Below are positions 48,542-57,122 of a stretch of 57,400 bases of DNA, one piece after another. Below the pieces are notes generated by a model. The model was not told where the DNA came from. It worked only from the letters and a program-made list of their open reading frames with translations, and did not search any database. Origin of the DNA: Pseudonocardia sp. MH-G8 (lineage in GTDB: Bacteria > Actinomycetota > Actinomycetes > Mycobacteriales > Pseudonocardiaceae); contig NZ_NKYF01000043.1 of NCBI RefSeq assembly GCF_002262885.1, positions 1-57,400 of the forward strand, read 5' to 3'. Position 1 is the stretch's first letter. Each line of letters opens with the position of its first letter. Both the position numbers and the translations under genes were made by a program.

Positions 48542-49304
48542 ATGAGCGGATTGCTGAACGGGAAGGTCGCCTTCGTCACCGGGGCGAGCAGAGGTATCGG
48601 TGCGGCCGCTGCCCGCCTGTTCTCCCGCGAGGGCGCCACGGTTGTGCTGTGTGCCCGTAGTGAGCACGCGCTGAAGGAGCAGGCCGAACAGATCGTCGCG
48701 ACCGGGGCGATGGCGTCGTACGTGGTCGCGGATCTCGGTGAGGCGGCGGAGATCGAGCGGGCCATCGGCACCGTCGTCGACCGGTACGGCCGGTTGGACG
48801 TGGCGTTCAACAACGCTGGGGTCCTCTCGGCCCCGGCGTTTCTGGCGGACACCCCCGAGGCGGAGTTCGACCTGCTGACGCAGGTCGACTACAAGGCGGT
48901 CTATTTCGCCACGGCCGCGGAGGTGCGGGCGATGCGAGAGACGGCGGGTGGTGGTGCGGTCGTCAATAACAGCAGCGTGAGCAGCCTGGCCGGATATGCC
49001 GACATGCCTGCCTACGCAGCGGCGAAGCGTGCGGTGAACGCGCTCAGCGCGAGCGCGGCCATTGCTTACGGCCCGATCCGGAATCCGGATCAATGCCATC
49101 GCCTCGGGTCTGACTCTGACCGAGATGGTGAGCGGCTGGGAGGACGCGGACCCGGGAGTGGTCGATCGGATCTCGGCCGGAATACCGTTGCGCCGTGTCG
49201 CGCGGCCTGAGGAGATCGCGGAAGCGGCGGCCTGGCTACTGTCCGATCGCGCGTCGTTCGTCACCGGTGCGGTCGTTCCGGTGACCGGCGGGGCCAACAT
49301 CTGA
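48542..49304 (+). pseudogene. Short-chain dehydrogenase/reductase with a frameshift
   Basis: Frame 1 from ATG 48542 gives TGASRGIG, NNAGVLSAPAFL, NNSSVSSLAG and AYAAAKRAVNAL, that is the cofactor loop and the Ser-Tyr-Lys set, up to about IAYGP at 49072. From there the frame must change to continue SGIRINAIASGLTLTEM and end ASFVTGAVVPVTGGANI at 49304. Dropping one A in ggcccgatccgg restores the family sequence AYGP-SGIRINAI. If read as is, the protein ends at 49210 in nonsense. It is divergent from an XRE/MmyB-like regulator, the usual arrangement for such SDRs. A sequencing error is the alternative. Confidence 0.82.
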
Positions 49305-49401
49305 GAGGCACGTTCGATCCCCGACAGGCGCACCCGGACGCGATCGGCATCGCGCCATGTGCGGGTTCGCATCGGTGAGAATCACCGCAATCGACCCCGA
49401 G

Positions 49402-49464
49402 AGCATCTTCCGCAAGCTGGGCATCAGCTCCCGCCGGCAGCTGCGGGACCTGCGGCTTCCCTGA
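49402..49464 (+). repeat. 63-bp copy of the LuxR gene tail, upstream of that gene
   Basis: The sequence from AGCATCTTCCGCAAGCTGGG to the TGA at 49462-49464 encodes SIFRKLGISSRRQLRDLRLP and stops. The same 63 bases, differing at 4 positions, end the LuxR-family gene at 52256-52318. It is the last part of a LuxR DNA-binding domain with nothing before it, so it is the remnant of a second copy. Confidence 0.85.
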
Positions 49465-49570
49465 TCGGCCGGCAGCACGCGGTCCTGCCGGGCAGCGGCG
49501 TAGGGGCACGGCGAACCTGTACGCTGCCAGCGGCTAAGGCTAGGGAGCGGCGTCCCGAGAGGACCGGACG

Positions 49571-52318
49571 ATGCTGGTGGGCCGGCGCGTCGAGTTCGGG
49601 GCGGTCGAACGCCTGCTTGCCCGGGCTCAGGACGGGCACAGCGGGGTGCTGGTGGTGCGCGGGGAGGCCGGTATCGGCAAGACCGCCGTGTTGCAGCACG
49701 TTCGTCGGTCGGCCGTCGCGGCCGGGTTCCGGGTCGAGGACGCGGTGGGGGCGGAGGCCGAGGCGGAGTTCGCGTTTGCGGGCCTGCATCAGCTTTGCGC
49801 CCCGTTGCTGGCGCGGGCGGCGGCGCTGCCCGAGCCGCAGCAGGCCGCGCTCGGGGTGGCGTTCGGGCTGCGCGAGGGTGTCGTGCCGGACCGGTTCCTG
49901 GTGGGGCTGGCGGTGTTGAGCCTGCTGGCAGAGGTGGCCGAGGACCGGCCGCTGCTGTGCGTGGTGGACGATGCGCAGTGGCTGGACCAGGAGTCCGCGC
50001 AGGTGCTGGCGTTCGTGGCGCGCCGGGTGGCAGCCGAACGGATCGTGCTGATGGTGGGGTTGCGTGACGCCGGCGACGGCGCCGCCCAGCTGTTCGTCGG
50101 GTTGCCCGAGATGCGTCTGGGCGGACTCGGCGACAGCGACGCGCGGGCGCTGCTCGCCGCCGCTCTCCGCACACCACTGGATGACGGGGTGCGCGACCGG
50201 ATCCTGGCCGAGGCGCGCGGCAACCCCCTGGGGCTGCTGGAGCTGCCCCGGGGCGCCCGGCCCGCGGAGCTGGGGGGCGGGTTCGACGTGCCGGACGTGG
50301 GCGTGCCGCGGCGGATCGAGGAGAGCTTCGCGCTGCGCTCGGGCAGCCTGCCGCCCGAGACGCAAGCGTTGTTGCTGGTGGCCGCAGCCGAGCCGACCGG
50401 CGACGCAGCGCTGCTGTGGAGCGCGGCCACGGACCTGGGGATCACCCGGGACGCGGCCTCGCTCGCGGAAGCCGCAGGGCTGCTGACCGTCGACGCCCGG
50501 GTGCGGTTCCGGCATCCGCTCGTGCGCTCGGCCGTGTACCGGGCTGCCACGCCACCGGATCTCCGCCGCGTCCACGCCGCGCTGGCTGCCGCGACCGACC
50601 CGCAGCGTGCTCCCGACTGGCGGGCCTGGCACCGCGGGCGGGCGGTGCTGGGCACCGACGAGGAGGTCGCTGCGGAGCTGGAGCGCTCGGCCGGGCGAGC
50701 GCTGGCCCGCGGCGGGTTGGCCGCCGCAGCCGCGTTCCTGCAGCAAGCGGCCGCGTTGACTCCTGATCCTGCGCACCGTGCCGGTCGGGCCCTCGAGGCC
50801 GCGCACGCCAAGCACGATGCCGGTGCTTTCGAGACCGCCGTGGAGTTGCTGACGGTCGCCGCGGCCGGGCCACTGGACGCTCTCCAAGGCGCCCGGCTCG
50901 AGCTGCTGCGCGCCCAGATCGCGTTCAACCGGACGCGCGGCAGCGAGGTGCCGGGGATGCTGCTGGACGCGGCCAAGACGCTCGCCCCGCTCGACGCTGC
51001 GCTGTCGCGCGAGACCTACCTGCACGCGCTCGACACGGCCCTCATCACCGGCGGCCTCGGAGACGGCCGCGGTATGGCGGAGGTGGCCGAAGCCGCCCGG
51101 GTCGCACCCGCGCCACCCGGCCCGCCGGGGCCTGCCGATGTGCTGTTCGACGGGCTGACGACGATCTACACGCAGGGATTCGCGGCCGGCGTGCCAGAAC
51201 TGCGCCGCGCGCTCGAGGCCTTCTGCGCCGACGATCCCTCCGCCGAGGCCGCGGGCGACGGCGGCACCCGCCGCTGGCTGTGGTTGGCCAGCCGTACCGC
51301 GCTGACGCTGTTCGACGACGAACTGCTCCACGTGCTGGCCCACCGGAACGTTCGGCTCGCGCGCGAAGCCGGCGCGCTGGCCACGCTCCCCGCCGCGCTG
51401 CTGTTCCTGTCGGCCGAAGCGGTGCTCGCCGGCGAGCTGGCCCAGGCCACCGAGCTGATCGCCGAGGCGACTGCCATCAACCAGGTGACCGGGGGTGTGT
51501 CGCTGCGCTTCGGCCGGCTGGTGCTGGCTGCCTGGCAGGGTCGCGAGGCCGAGACCGCCGAGATCCACGCCGCTGCCGTCCGGGAGGCGACCGCCCGCGG
51601 GAACGGTGCCGAGGTCGCACTGGCGCAACTCGCGTGGGCGGTGCTCCACAACGGTCTGGGCAACTACGCGGCGGCGCTGGACGCCGCGGAGGGGGCGTGC
51701 GAGTCTCTCGACCCACCGCACGTCAACCCGGCCCTCCCCGAGCTCGTCGAGGCTGCCTCCCGTGCCGCGCAGCCCGAGCGCGCGGCCGCCGGGCTGGTGG
51801 AGCTCGACGTGCGGGCCCGCGCCAGCGGTACCCGGTGGGCGCTCGGGCTGGCGGCGCGCTCGCGCGCGCTGGTCAGCGCCGGGCCCACCGCGGAGGAGCA
51901 CTACCGGGAGGCGATCGAGCTGCTGCGAGGCTGTCGGATGCGCGTCTACCTGGCCCGCACGCACCTCGTCTACGGCGAGTGGTTGCGTCGCGAGGGCCGC
52001 CGTCTTGCCGCTCGCGACCAGCTCCGTACCGCGCACGAGATGCTGTCGGAGATGGGCGTGGGGGCGTTCGCCGCGCGTGCCGCGCGTGAGCTGCGGGCCA
52101 CCGGTGAGCGTCCGCGCAGCCGGTCTGCGCGGCCGTCGGATGCGCTGACCGCGCAGGAGTTGCAGATCGCGCGGTTGGTGGCCACGGGGGCGACGTCTCG
52201 GGAGGTGGGTGCGCAGCTGTTCCTGAGTCCGCGCACGGTCGAGGCGCATCTGCGCAGCATCTTCCGCAAGCTGGGCATTACCTCCCGCCGGCAGCTGCGG
52301 GACCTGCAGCTCCCCTGA
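49571..52318 (+). CDS. LAL-type (large ATP-binding) LuxR-family regulator
   Basis: 915 residues. N-terminal AAA-type ATPase: Walker A GEAGIGKT (31-38) and Walker B-like LLCVVDDAQWLDQESAQVLA (about 122-141). A long alpha-helical, alanine-rich middle (about 330-840) resembles the TPR-like region of MalT relatives. The C-terminal LuxR helix-turn-helix is LTAQELQIARLVATGATSRE, VGAQLFLSPRTVEAHLRSIF, RKLGITSRRQL. ATG 49571 follows cgagaggaccgg. A 63-bp duplicate of its 3' end lies just upstream. LAL proteins activate catabolic or antibiotic genes; no target is indicated. Confidence 0.92.
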   Translation: MLVGRRVEFGAVERLLARAQDGHSGVLVVRGEAGIGKTAVLQHVRRSAVAAGFRVEDAVGAEAEAEFAFAGLHQLCAPLLARAAALPEPQQAALGVAFGLREGVVPDRFLVGLAVLSLLAEVAEDRPLLCVVDDAQWLDQESAQVLAFVARRVAAERIVLMVGLRDAGDGAAQLFVGLPEMRLGGLGDSDARALLAAALRTPLDDGVRDRILAEARGNPLGLLELPRGARPAELGGGFDVPDVGVPRRIEESFALRSGSLPPETQALLLVAAAEPTGDAALLWSAATDLGITRDAASLAEAAGLLTVDARVRFRHPLVRSAVYRAATPPDLRRVHAALAAATDPQRAPDWRAWHRGRAVLGTDEEVAAELERSAGRALARGGLAAAAAFLQQAAALTPDPAHRAGRALEAAHAKHDAGAFETAVELLTVAAAGPLDALQGARLELLRAQIAFNRTRGSEVPGMLLDAAKTLAPLDAALSRETYLHALDTALITGGLGDGRGMAEVAEAARVAPAPPGPPGPADVLFDGLTTIYTQGFAAGVPELRRALEAFCADDPSAEAAGDGGTRRWLWLASRTALTLFDDELLHVLAHRNVRLAREAGALATLPAALLFLSAEAVLAGELAQATELIAEATAINQVTGGVSLRFGRLVLAAWQGREAETAEIHAAAVREATARGNGAEVALAQLAWAVLHNGLGNYAAALDAAEGACESLDPPHVNPALPELVEAASRAAQPERAAAGLVELDVRARASGTRWALGLAARSRALVSAGPTAEEHYREAIELLRGCRMRVYLARTHLVYGEWLRREGRRLAARDQLRTAHEMLSEMGVGAFAARAARELRATGERPRSRSARPSDALTAQELQIARLVATGATSREVGAQLFLSPRTVEAHLRSIFRKLGITSRRQLRDLQLP

Positions 52319-52330
52319 CCGGACCCAGGG

Positions 52331-53663
52331 TCAGGCCTCTGCCGTGGTGCGTCCGCCCAGGTGGCGGGCGAGGAAGCGCTCCAGGGTGCGGTAGAGCTCG
52401 ATGTTGCTGTCGGACGATGCGTGCGCTGAGGTCGACGAGGTCGGACATGCCGGTGTAGCTGATCGCGGCGGCGAACCGGTGCGGGGTGAAGGCGGCCCCG
52501 ACGAGTGCGGCGTAGCCGCCGTAGGAGCTGCCGTAGATCGCGACCCGGTTGCGGTCGGTGTAGCCCTGGTTGATGGCCCAGTTCAGGGCGTCGATGACGT
52601 CGTCGTGCATGCGGCCGGCGAACTGGCCGATCGCGGCTTGGGTGTGGGCCTTGCCGTAGCCGGTGGAGCCGCGGAAGTCGACCTGCAGCACGGCGTAGCC
52701 GCGGTTGGCCAGCAGTTGCACCTCCGGGTCGTAGCCCCAGCTGTCGCGGTACCAGGGGCCGCCGTGCAGCAGGACGACGGTCGGCAGGTCGCGGTGCTCC
52801 GTCCCGATCGCAGGGTCAGGTGACACGGTAGGTCGAGGCCGTCGCGGGCGGTGATGGTGATGGGGGTGACCGGGGCCAGTCGGGCCGGGTCCAGGTGCGG
52901 GTAGGGGCGGAACAGTTGCCGGGCGGTGCCGGTGGTGTGGTCGTAGGACCAGGTGACGCGGGGGTCGCGGTCGTGGGTGAAGTCCACGACCCAGCGTTGC
53001 GCTCCTGCGTCGCAGGAGACGTGGGCCAGGTCGCCGTCGGACAGTTCGGCCAGCCGGGGGAGGACCTCGGCGAAGCGCGGGTCGAGGGCGTGGATCTTCT
53101 GGCGGGCACCGAGGTAGCGCGCGCCGAGCAGCTCTCCGTCGCCGGGGTGCACGATCAGCGAGGAGGGGAAGCGCTGGTCGGCCTCGGGCCGCGGGGTGTC
53201 GAGGTCGAACACCGGGTGGCTGTCGACCCCGATCTGCTCGCCGGTGTCGAGGTCGACCCGGACCAGTCGGGTTCGGTCCGAACCTCGCGCCGACCCGATC
53301 CACAGTCCCGCTCCGTCCGGGGTCGGGACGGAGGGGGAGACGCCGAAGGGGTGGTCGAGCCCGGAGAACCGGCTGATCAGGCGGGGCGCGCCGGCGTTCC
53401 AGTCGCACAGCAGGTGCGTGCCGTCGTCGGCCTGGCTGAAGGTGAGGATGCGTCCCTCGGCCGTGCGCAACCAGGAGAGGACGTCGCCCGGGTTCTCGGA
53501 GAGCACGGTCAGCCGGGCGGTGTCGAGGTCGAGCTCGTAGAGGTCGGCTACGTCGGGACGGCGCGCGTTGAGCTGGACGAGCACCGTCCCGGGCCTGTCC
53601 GCGCAGAGCTGGGTCCCGAACACACGCGCCCCCCGGATCGGTGTCAGGTCGACCGCCGCCTCC
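52331..53663 (-). pseudogene. Decayed S9 (prolyl oligopeptidase/acylaminoacyl) peptidase
   Basis: Three lesions are visible on the minus strand. The N-terminal ~125 residues are missing; homology begins near 53660 with AAVDLTPIRGARVFGTQ. At about 52815 the frame slips: HLTL is followed in another frame by PAIGTEHRDLPTVVLLHGGP. The catalytic Ser is present in YGSSYGGYAALVG, but at about 52435 the sequence jumps from TGMSDLVDLSA to SDSNIELYRTLERFLARHLG, dropping some 110 residues that hold the catalytic Asp and His. The last codons end at TGA 52333-52331. The intact paralogue lies at 54687-56630, on the other side of an SDR gene. Confidence 0.85.
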
Positions 53664-53812
53664 CCGGGGCGGGTCAGGGCCGGGACGTGGCCCGGCCGGC
53701 GAATCGCGGTGTCCCATACGTGACTTCTACCGACGCGAAGTGCCTTCGGCGCCACGAGTCTGAGACGAGAGGTGTCGAACAGATCGGCATCGGGAGTGAT
53801 GGAGACACCGGC

Positions 53813-54565
53813 ATGGGACAGTTCGAAGGCAAGACGTCGGTGGTCACCGGGGGCAGCACCGGTATCGGCCTGGCCAGCGCCGTACGGCTGGCGGACGAGG
53901 GCGCGTACGTGTTCGTCACCGGGCGACGCGAGGCCGAGTTGGAGGCCGCCGTCAAGACCATCGGTGCGGACCGGGCGACGGGAGTGGCCGGCGACATCTC
54001 CGAAGTGGCCGACCTGGACCGGCTCTACGACGCGGTCCGGGCGCGAGGCAAGGGCGTGGACGTGCTGGTGGCGAACGCGGCGGTCGGTGCGTTCGTGACG
54101 CTGGAGCAGACGACCGAGGAGCACTTCGACCAGACCTTCGGGGTCAACGTCCGCGGCACGTTGTTCACCGTGCAGAAGGCGTTGCCGCTGCTCAACGACG
54201 GAGCTTCGATCGTCCTGGTCGGTTCGACCGCCGGCGACCGTGGTGTGGAGGCGTTCGGCGCGTACGCGGCGTCGAAGGCGGCCGTCCGGTCCTTCGCGCG
54301 GACGTGGTCCAACGAGCTCAAGGGTCGTGGCATCCGGGTCAACGTGGTCTCGCCGGCGTGGATCGAGACTCCTGGGGGCACCGCCGCTTTCGGTGACGAG
54401 GAGACCGCTCGGGCCGTCAAGGAGAATGTCGCCGCCACCGTGGCGAAGGGCCGCATGGGCCGTGCTGATGAGGCGGCCGCAGTCGTGGCCTTCCTGGCCT
54501 CGGAGCAGAGCAGCTACGTCGTCGGCGCGAACCTCTACGTCGACGGTGGAGCGAACCAGATCTGA
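53813..54565 (+). CDS. Short-chain dehydrogenase/reductase (copy 3 of the SDR family)
   Basis: 250 residues, classical SDR: TGGSTGIG, GRREAELEA for NADP(H), VANAAVGAF in place of NNAG, Ser in VGSTAGDRG, Tyr-Lys in GAYAASKAA, and NLYVDGGANQI. It shares TVQKALPLLNDGAS with copies 1 and 2. ATG 53813 starts MGQFEGKT, aligned with MRQFDGKT of copy 1. It lies between a decayed and an intact S9 peptidase gene and has no TetR neighbour. The promoter lacks the CACCGATC operator seen with copies 1 and 2. Confidence 0.88.
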   Translation: MGQFEGKTSVVTGGSTGIGLASAVRLADEGAYVFVTGRREAELEAAVKTIGADRATGVAGDISEVADLDRLYDAVRARGKGVDVLVANAAVGAFVTLEQTTEEHFDQTFGVNVRGTLFTVQKALPLLNDGASIVLVGSTAGDRGVEAFGAYAASKAAVRSFARTWSNELKGRGIRVNVVSPAWIETPGGTAAFGDEETARAVKENVAATVAKGRMGRADEAAAVVAFLASEQSSYVVGANLYVDGGANQI

Positions 54566-54686
54566 GCAGGCACCACACGCTGCGGTGGTCGTGGCCCGCG
54601 GCTTGACCATGACGCAACGGCACGGTGTGCGATACGGATCTCGCGGGCCTCGCCTGCTCTGCCCGCCGCCCTACGGAAGGACAGAC

Positions 54687-56630
54687 ATGACCGCCTCGGA
54701 CACGCAGCCGAGACTCATCGAGGTCGAGGAGTTCTTCGCCGACCCCGGGTTCATCGTGCCCACCATCTCCCCGGACGGCACCCGTATCGCGTACCTCGCG
54801 CCGTACCGGGGGCGGCGCAACATCTGGGTCCGTGGCGTGGACCAGACCCACGACGACGCCGTCCCGGTCACCTCCGACACCCGCCGCGGGATCACCACCT
54901 ACTACTGGACCGACGACCCGCGGTGGCTGCTCTACCTGCAGGACACCGACGGCAACGAGGACTGGCACCTGCACCGCGTCGACCTGGACGGGAGGGTGGG
55001 GGACGACCCGGAGCCGGCCGTCGACCTGACCCCGATGGGAGCGGGCTCGCGGGTGTTCGCCGTCGAGCAGCTGCCGTCGGTGCCCGGCGGCGTGCTGGCC
55101 TGGATGAACCCCCGGGTCGAGCGCATCGAGGTCTTCCGCGTCGACGTCGCCTCCGGTGAGGCCGTGCTCCACCACGAGGAGCCCGATCCGCTGGCCGAGA
55201 CCCTGCTCGACCGCCAGGGCCGTCCCGCGTTCCGGATCGCCACGGACGAGGACGGGACGGTCGTCATCTCTGGCATCGACCGTGCGAGCGGGGCCGCCCG
55301 GCCGCTGCAGCGGATGGGCGGGGCCGAGTACCCGCTGGGCGTGCAACCGCAGCTGGTCACCCCGAGCGGCGACGGCCTGCTCGTCGGTTCCTTCTCCGGC
55401 GGCGATGACCTGCGGCTGGTCCGCATCGACCGCGAGACCGGCGAGGAGACCGTCGTCGCGGGCGTGCCGGACCGGAGCCTGGACAACTTCGGCATCCTGG
55501 CCCCCGGGGTCCTGCCGCCCGCGGTGTACACCCACCGCGGCACGGGCGAGCCGATCGCCGCCCGGTTCGTCGCCGACCGCACGCACATCGAGGTGCTGGA
55601 CCCGGCGTTCGCGCCGGTGTACGCCGAGCTGGCGGCGCTGTCCGACGGGGTGCTCGGCACGCTGTCCTCCGACGTGTCCGGTCGACGGTGGATCGCCACG
55701 TTCATCCACGACCGCGAGCCGGGTGTGAGCTGGTTCTACGACCACGCCACCGGCGAGAAGCGCCGCCTGTTCCAGCCCTTCCCGGACCTGGACCCCGCCG
55801 ACCTGGCTCCGATGGAGCCGGTGCGCTTCCCCGCCCGGGACCGGCTCGAGCTGCCCGGCTACCTCACCCTGCCGAACGGTGTGGCGCCGCGGAACCTGCC
55901 GATGGTGCTGCTGGTGCACGGCGGCCCGTGGTCCCAGGATCCCTGGATCTACAACCCCGAGGTGCAGCTGCTGGCCAACCGAGGCTACGCGGTGCTGCAG
56001 GTCAACTTCCGCGGCTCCACCGGGTACGGGCGCCGCCACCTGACCGCGGCCGTCGGCGAGTTCGGCCGGGCCATGCAGACCGACCTCGTCGACGCCGTCG
56101 GGTGGGCGATCGCGCAGGGCTACGCCGACCCCGCCCGGGTCGGCATCTTCGGTGTCTCCTACGGCGGGTACGCCGCGCTGGTCGGGGTCACCACCACCCC
56201 CGACCTGTTCGCCGCCGCGGTCGACTACGTGGGTGTCTCCGACCTCGTCACCGCCGTGCGGGCCCTGCCGCCGTTCACCCGTCGCTACAACGCCAACAGC
56301 TGGTACCGCTACGTCGGTGACCCGGACGTGCCCGAGCAGGAGGCCGACATGCGCGCCCGCTCGCCGATCACCATGACCGACCGGATCCGGACCCCGCTGC
56401 TGGTCGCCCAGGGCGCCAACGACGTCCGCGTGCCGCAGGCACAGTCCGACCGCATCGTCGCGTCGCTGCGCGAGCGCGGCGTCCCGGTGGAGTACCTGCT
56501 CGCCGAGGACGAAGGCCACGGCTTCGAGAACGAGGAGAATCGGCTCCGGTTGTACCGGGCCGTCGAACGCCACCTCGCCCGGCACCTGGGCGGGCGGCGC
56601 GGCACGACGTCCGACGAGGACGCGGCATGA
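54687..56630 (+). CDS. S9-family serine peptidase (acylaminoacyl-peptidase/prolyl oligopeptidase type)
   Basis: 647 residues without a signal peptide. The first ~400 residues are a beta-propeller (repeated WD-like strands such as RRNIWVRGVDQ, HLHRVDLDGRVGDDPE, DLRLVRIDRETGEE). The catalytic domain has HGGPWSQDPW (oxyanion region), nucleophile Ser491 in GVSYGGYAAL, Asp579 in QGANDVRVPQAQ and His611 in DEGHGFENEEN. It would trim short peptides or acylated amino acids in the cytoplasm. ATG 54687 follows cggaaggacag. Its stop overlaps a following ATG (56627, ATGA). A decayed paralogue is located at 52331-53663. Confidence 0.92.
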   Translation: MTASDTQPRLIEVEEFFADPGFIVPTISPDGTRIAYLAPYRGRRNIWVRGVDQTHDDAVPVTSDTRRGITTYYWTDDPRWLLYLQDTDGNEDWHLHRVDLDGRVGDDPEPAVDLTPMGAGSRVFAVEQLPSVPGGVLAWMNPRVERIEVFRVDVASGEAVLHHEEPDPLAETLLDRQGRPAFRIATDEDGTVVISGIDRASGAARPLQRMGGAEYPLGVQPQLVTPSGDGLLVGSFSGGDDLRLVRIDRETGEETVVAGVPDRSLDNFGILAPGVLPPAVYTHRGTGEPIAARFVADRTHIEVLDPAFAPVYAELAALSDGVLGTLSSDVSGRRWIATFIHDREPGVSWFYDHATGEKRRLFQPFPDLDPADLAPMEPVRFPARDRLELPGYLTLPNGVAPRNLPMVLLVHGGPWSQDPWIYNPEVQLLANRGYAVLQVNFRGSTGYGRRHLTAAVGEFGRAMQTDLVDAVGWAIAQGYADPARVGIFGVSYGGYAALVGVTTTPDLFAAAVDYVGVSDLVTAVRALPPFTRRYNANSWYRYVGDPDVPEQEADMRARSPITMTDRIRTPLLVAQGANDVRVPQAQSDRIVASLRERGVPVEYLLAEDEGHGFENEENRLRLYRAVERHLARHLGGRRGTTSDEDAA

Positions 56631-56734
56631 CCCGGGCCGCGACCGGCAGAGCGATGCCCGACTTCACCGGGCTGCGTGCGATGTACATCAACTGCACCCG
56701 GTGGGTGACCTCGGCCAGCAGACCGAAGGGCTGA
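56627..56734 (+). pseudogene. N-terminal stub of a flavodoxin-family FMN reductase
   Basis: ATG 56627 overlaps the peptidase stop (ATGA). The 35-codon frame includes MPDFTGLRAMYINCTR, which matches the start of a flavodoxin-family reductase (FSGLRALFINCTLKRSP...), then leaves the family and ends at TGA 56734. The FMN-binding loops are missing. This would have been the second gene of a peptidase operon. The assignment rests on about 16 residues. Confidence 0.5.
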
Positions 56735-57122
56735 GGATTCCCGTTCACGTGACCACCACCCAGCCTCGGCCGGTGGCGTCATCGAGGAACGAGAGGACGT
56801 CGTTCCCGGAGGTCGGTCGCCTCGAACTCGGTCAGCCGAGCCCGTGTGCATTCGCTCGTTGAACGGGTGCAGGTGGTGGTACACCTTCTTCGCCCACGCC
56901 CGGACCTGCAACAGCACGCGAACAACCGGTGCCGGGCGCAGGACGAACGGCGACCATCCGGTCACCAACGGTCCGCGACCGCGCTCCGGTACCGGCCGGC
57001 GGCTATTCGGGGTGTGGATGGGGGATTGGTTTTCCTCATGTGCTGGGGTGTTGCCGGGTTCGGCCGGGCGGGGTGAGGGTTGTGGGGACCGAGCTGATCT
57101 CGTGGCCCTGAGGAGAATTGTC
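56735..57122. other. Gene-free stretch before the hexulose-phosphate synthase gene
   Basis: 388 bases. A minus-strand frame includes VRAWAKKVYHHLHPFNERMH, possibly a decayed gene, which I do not recognise. From about 57000 the composition becomes G- and T-rich (gtgtggatgggggattggttttcc), likely the promoter and leader of the gene at 57123. No operator symmetry was found. Confidence 0.35.

Noticed and set aside
49424..52249. 941-codon antisense frame over the LuxR-family gene
   Set aside because: Repetitive Arg/Gln/His-rich translation typical of the strand opposite to alanine/leucine-rich genes.
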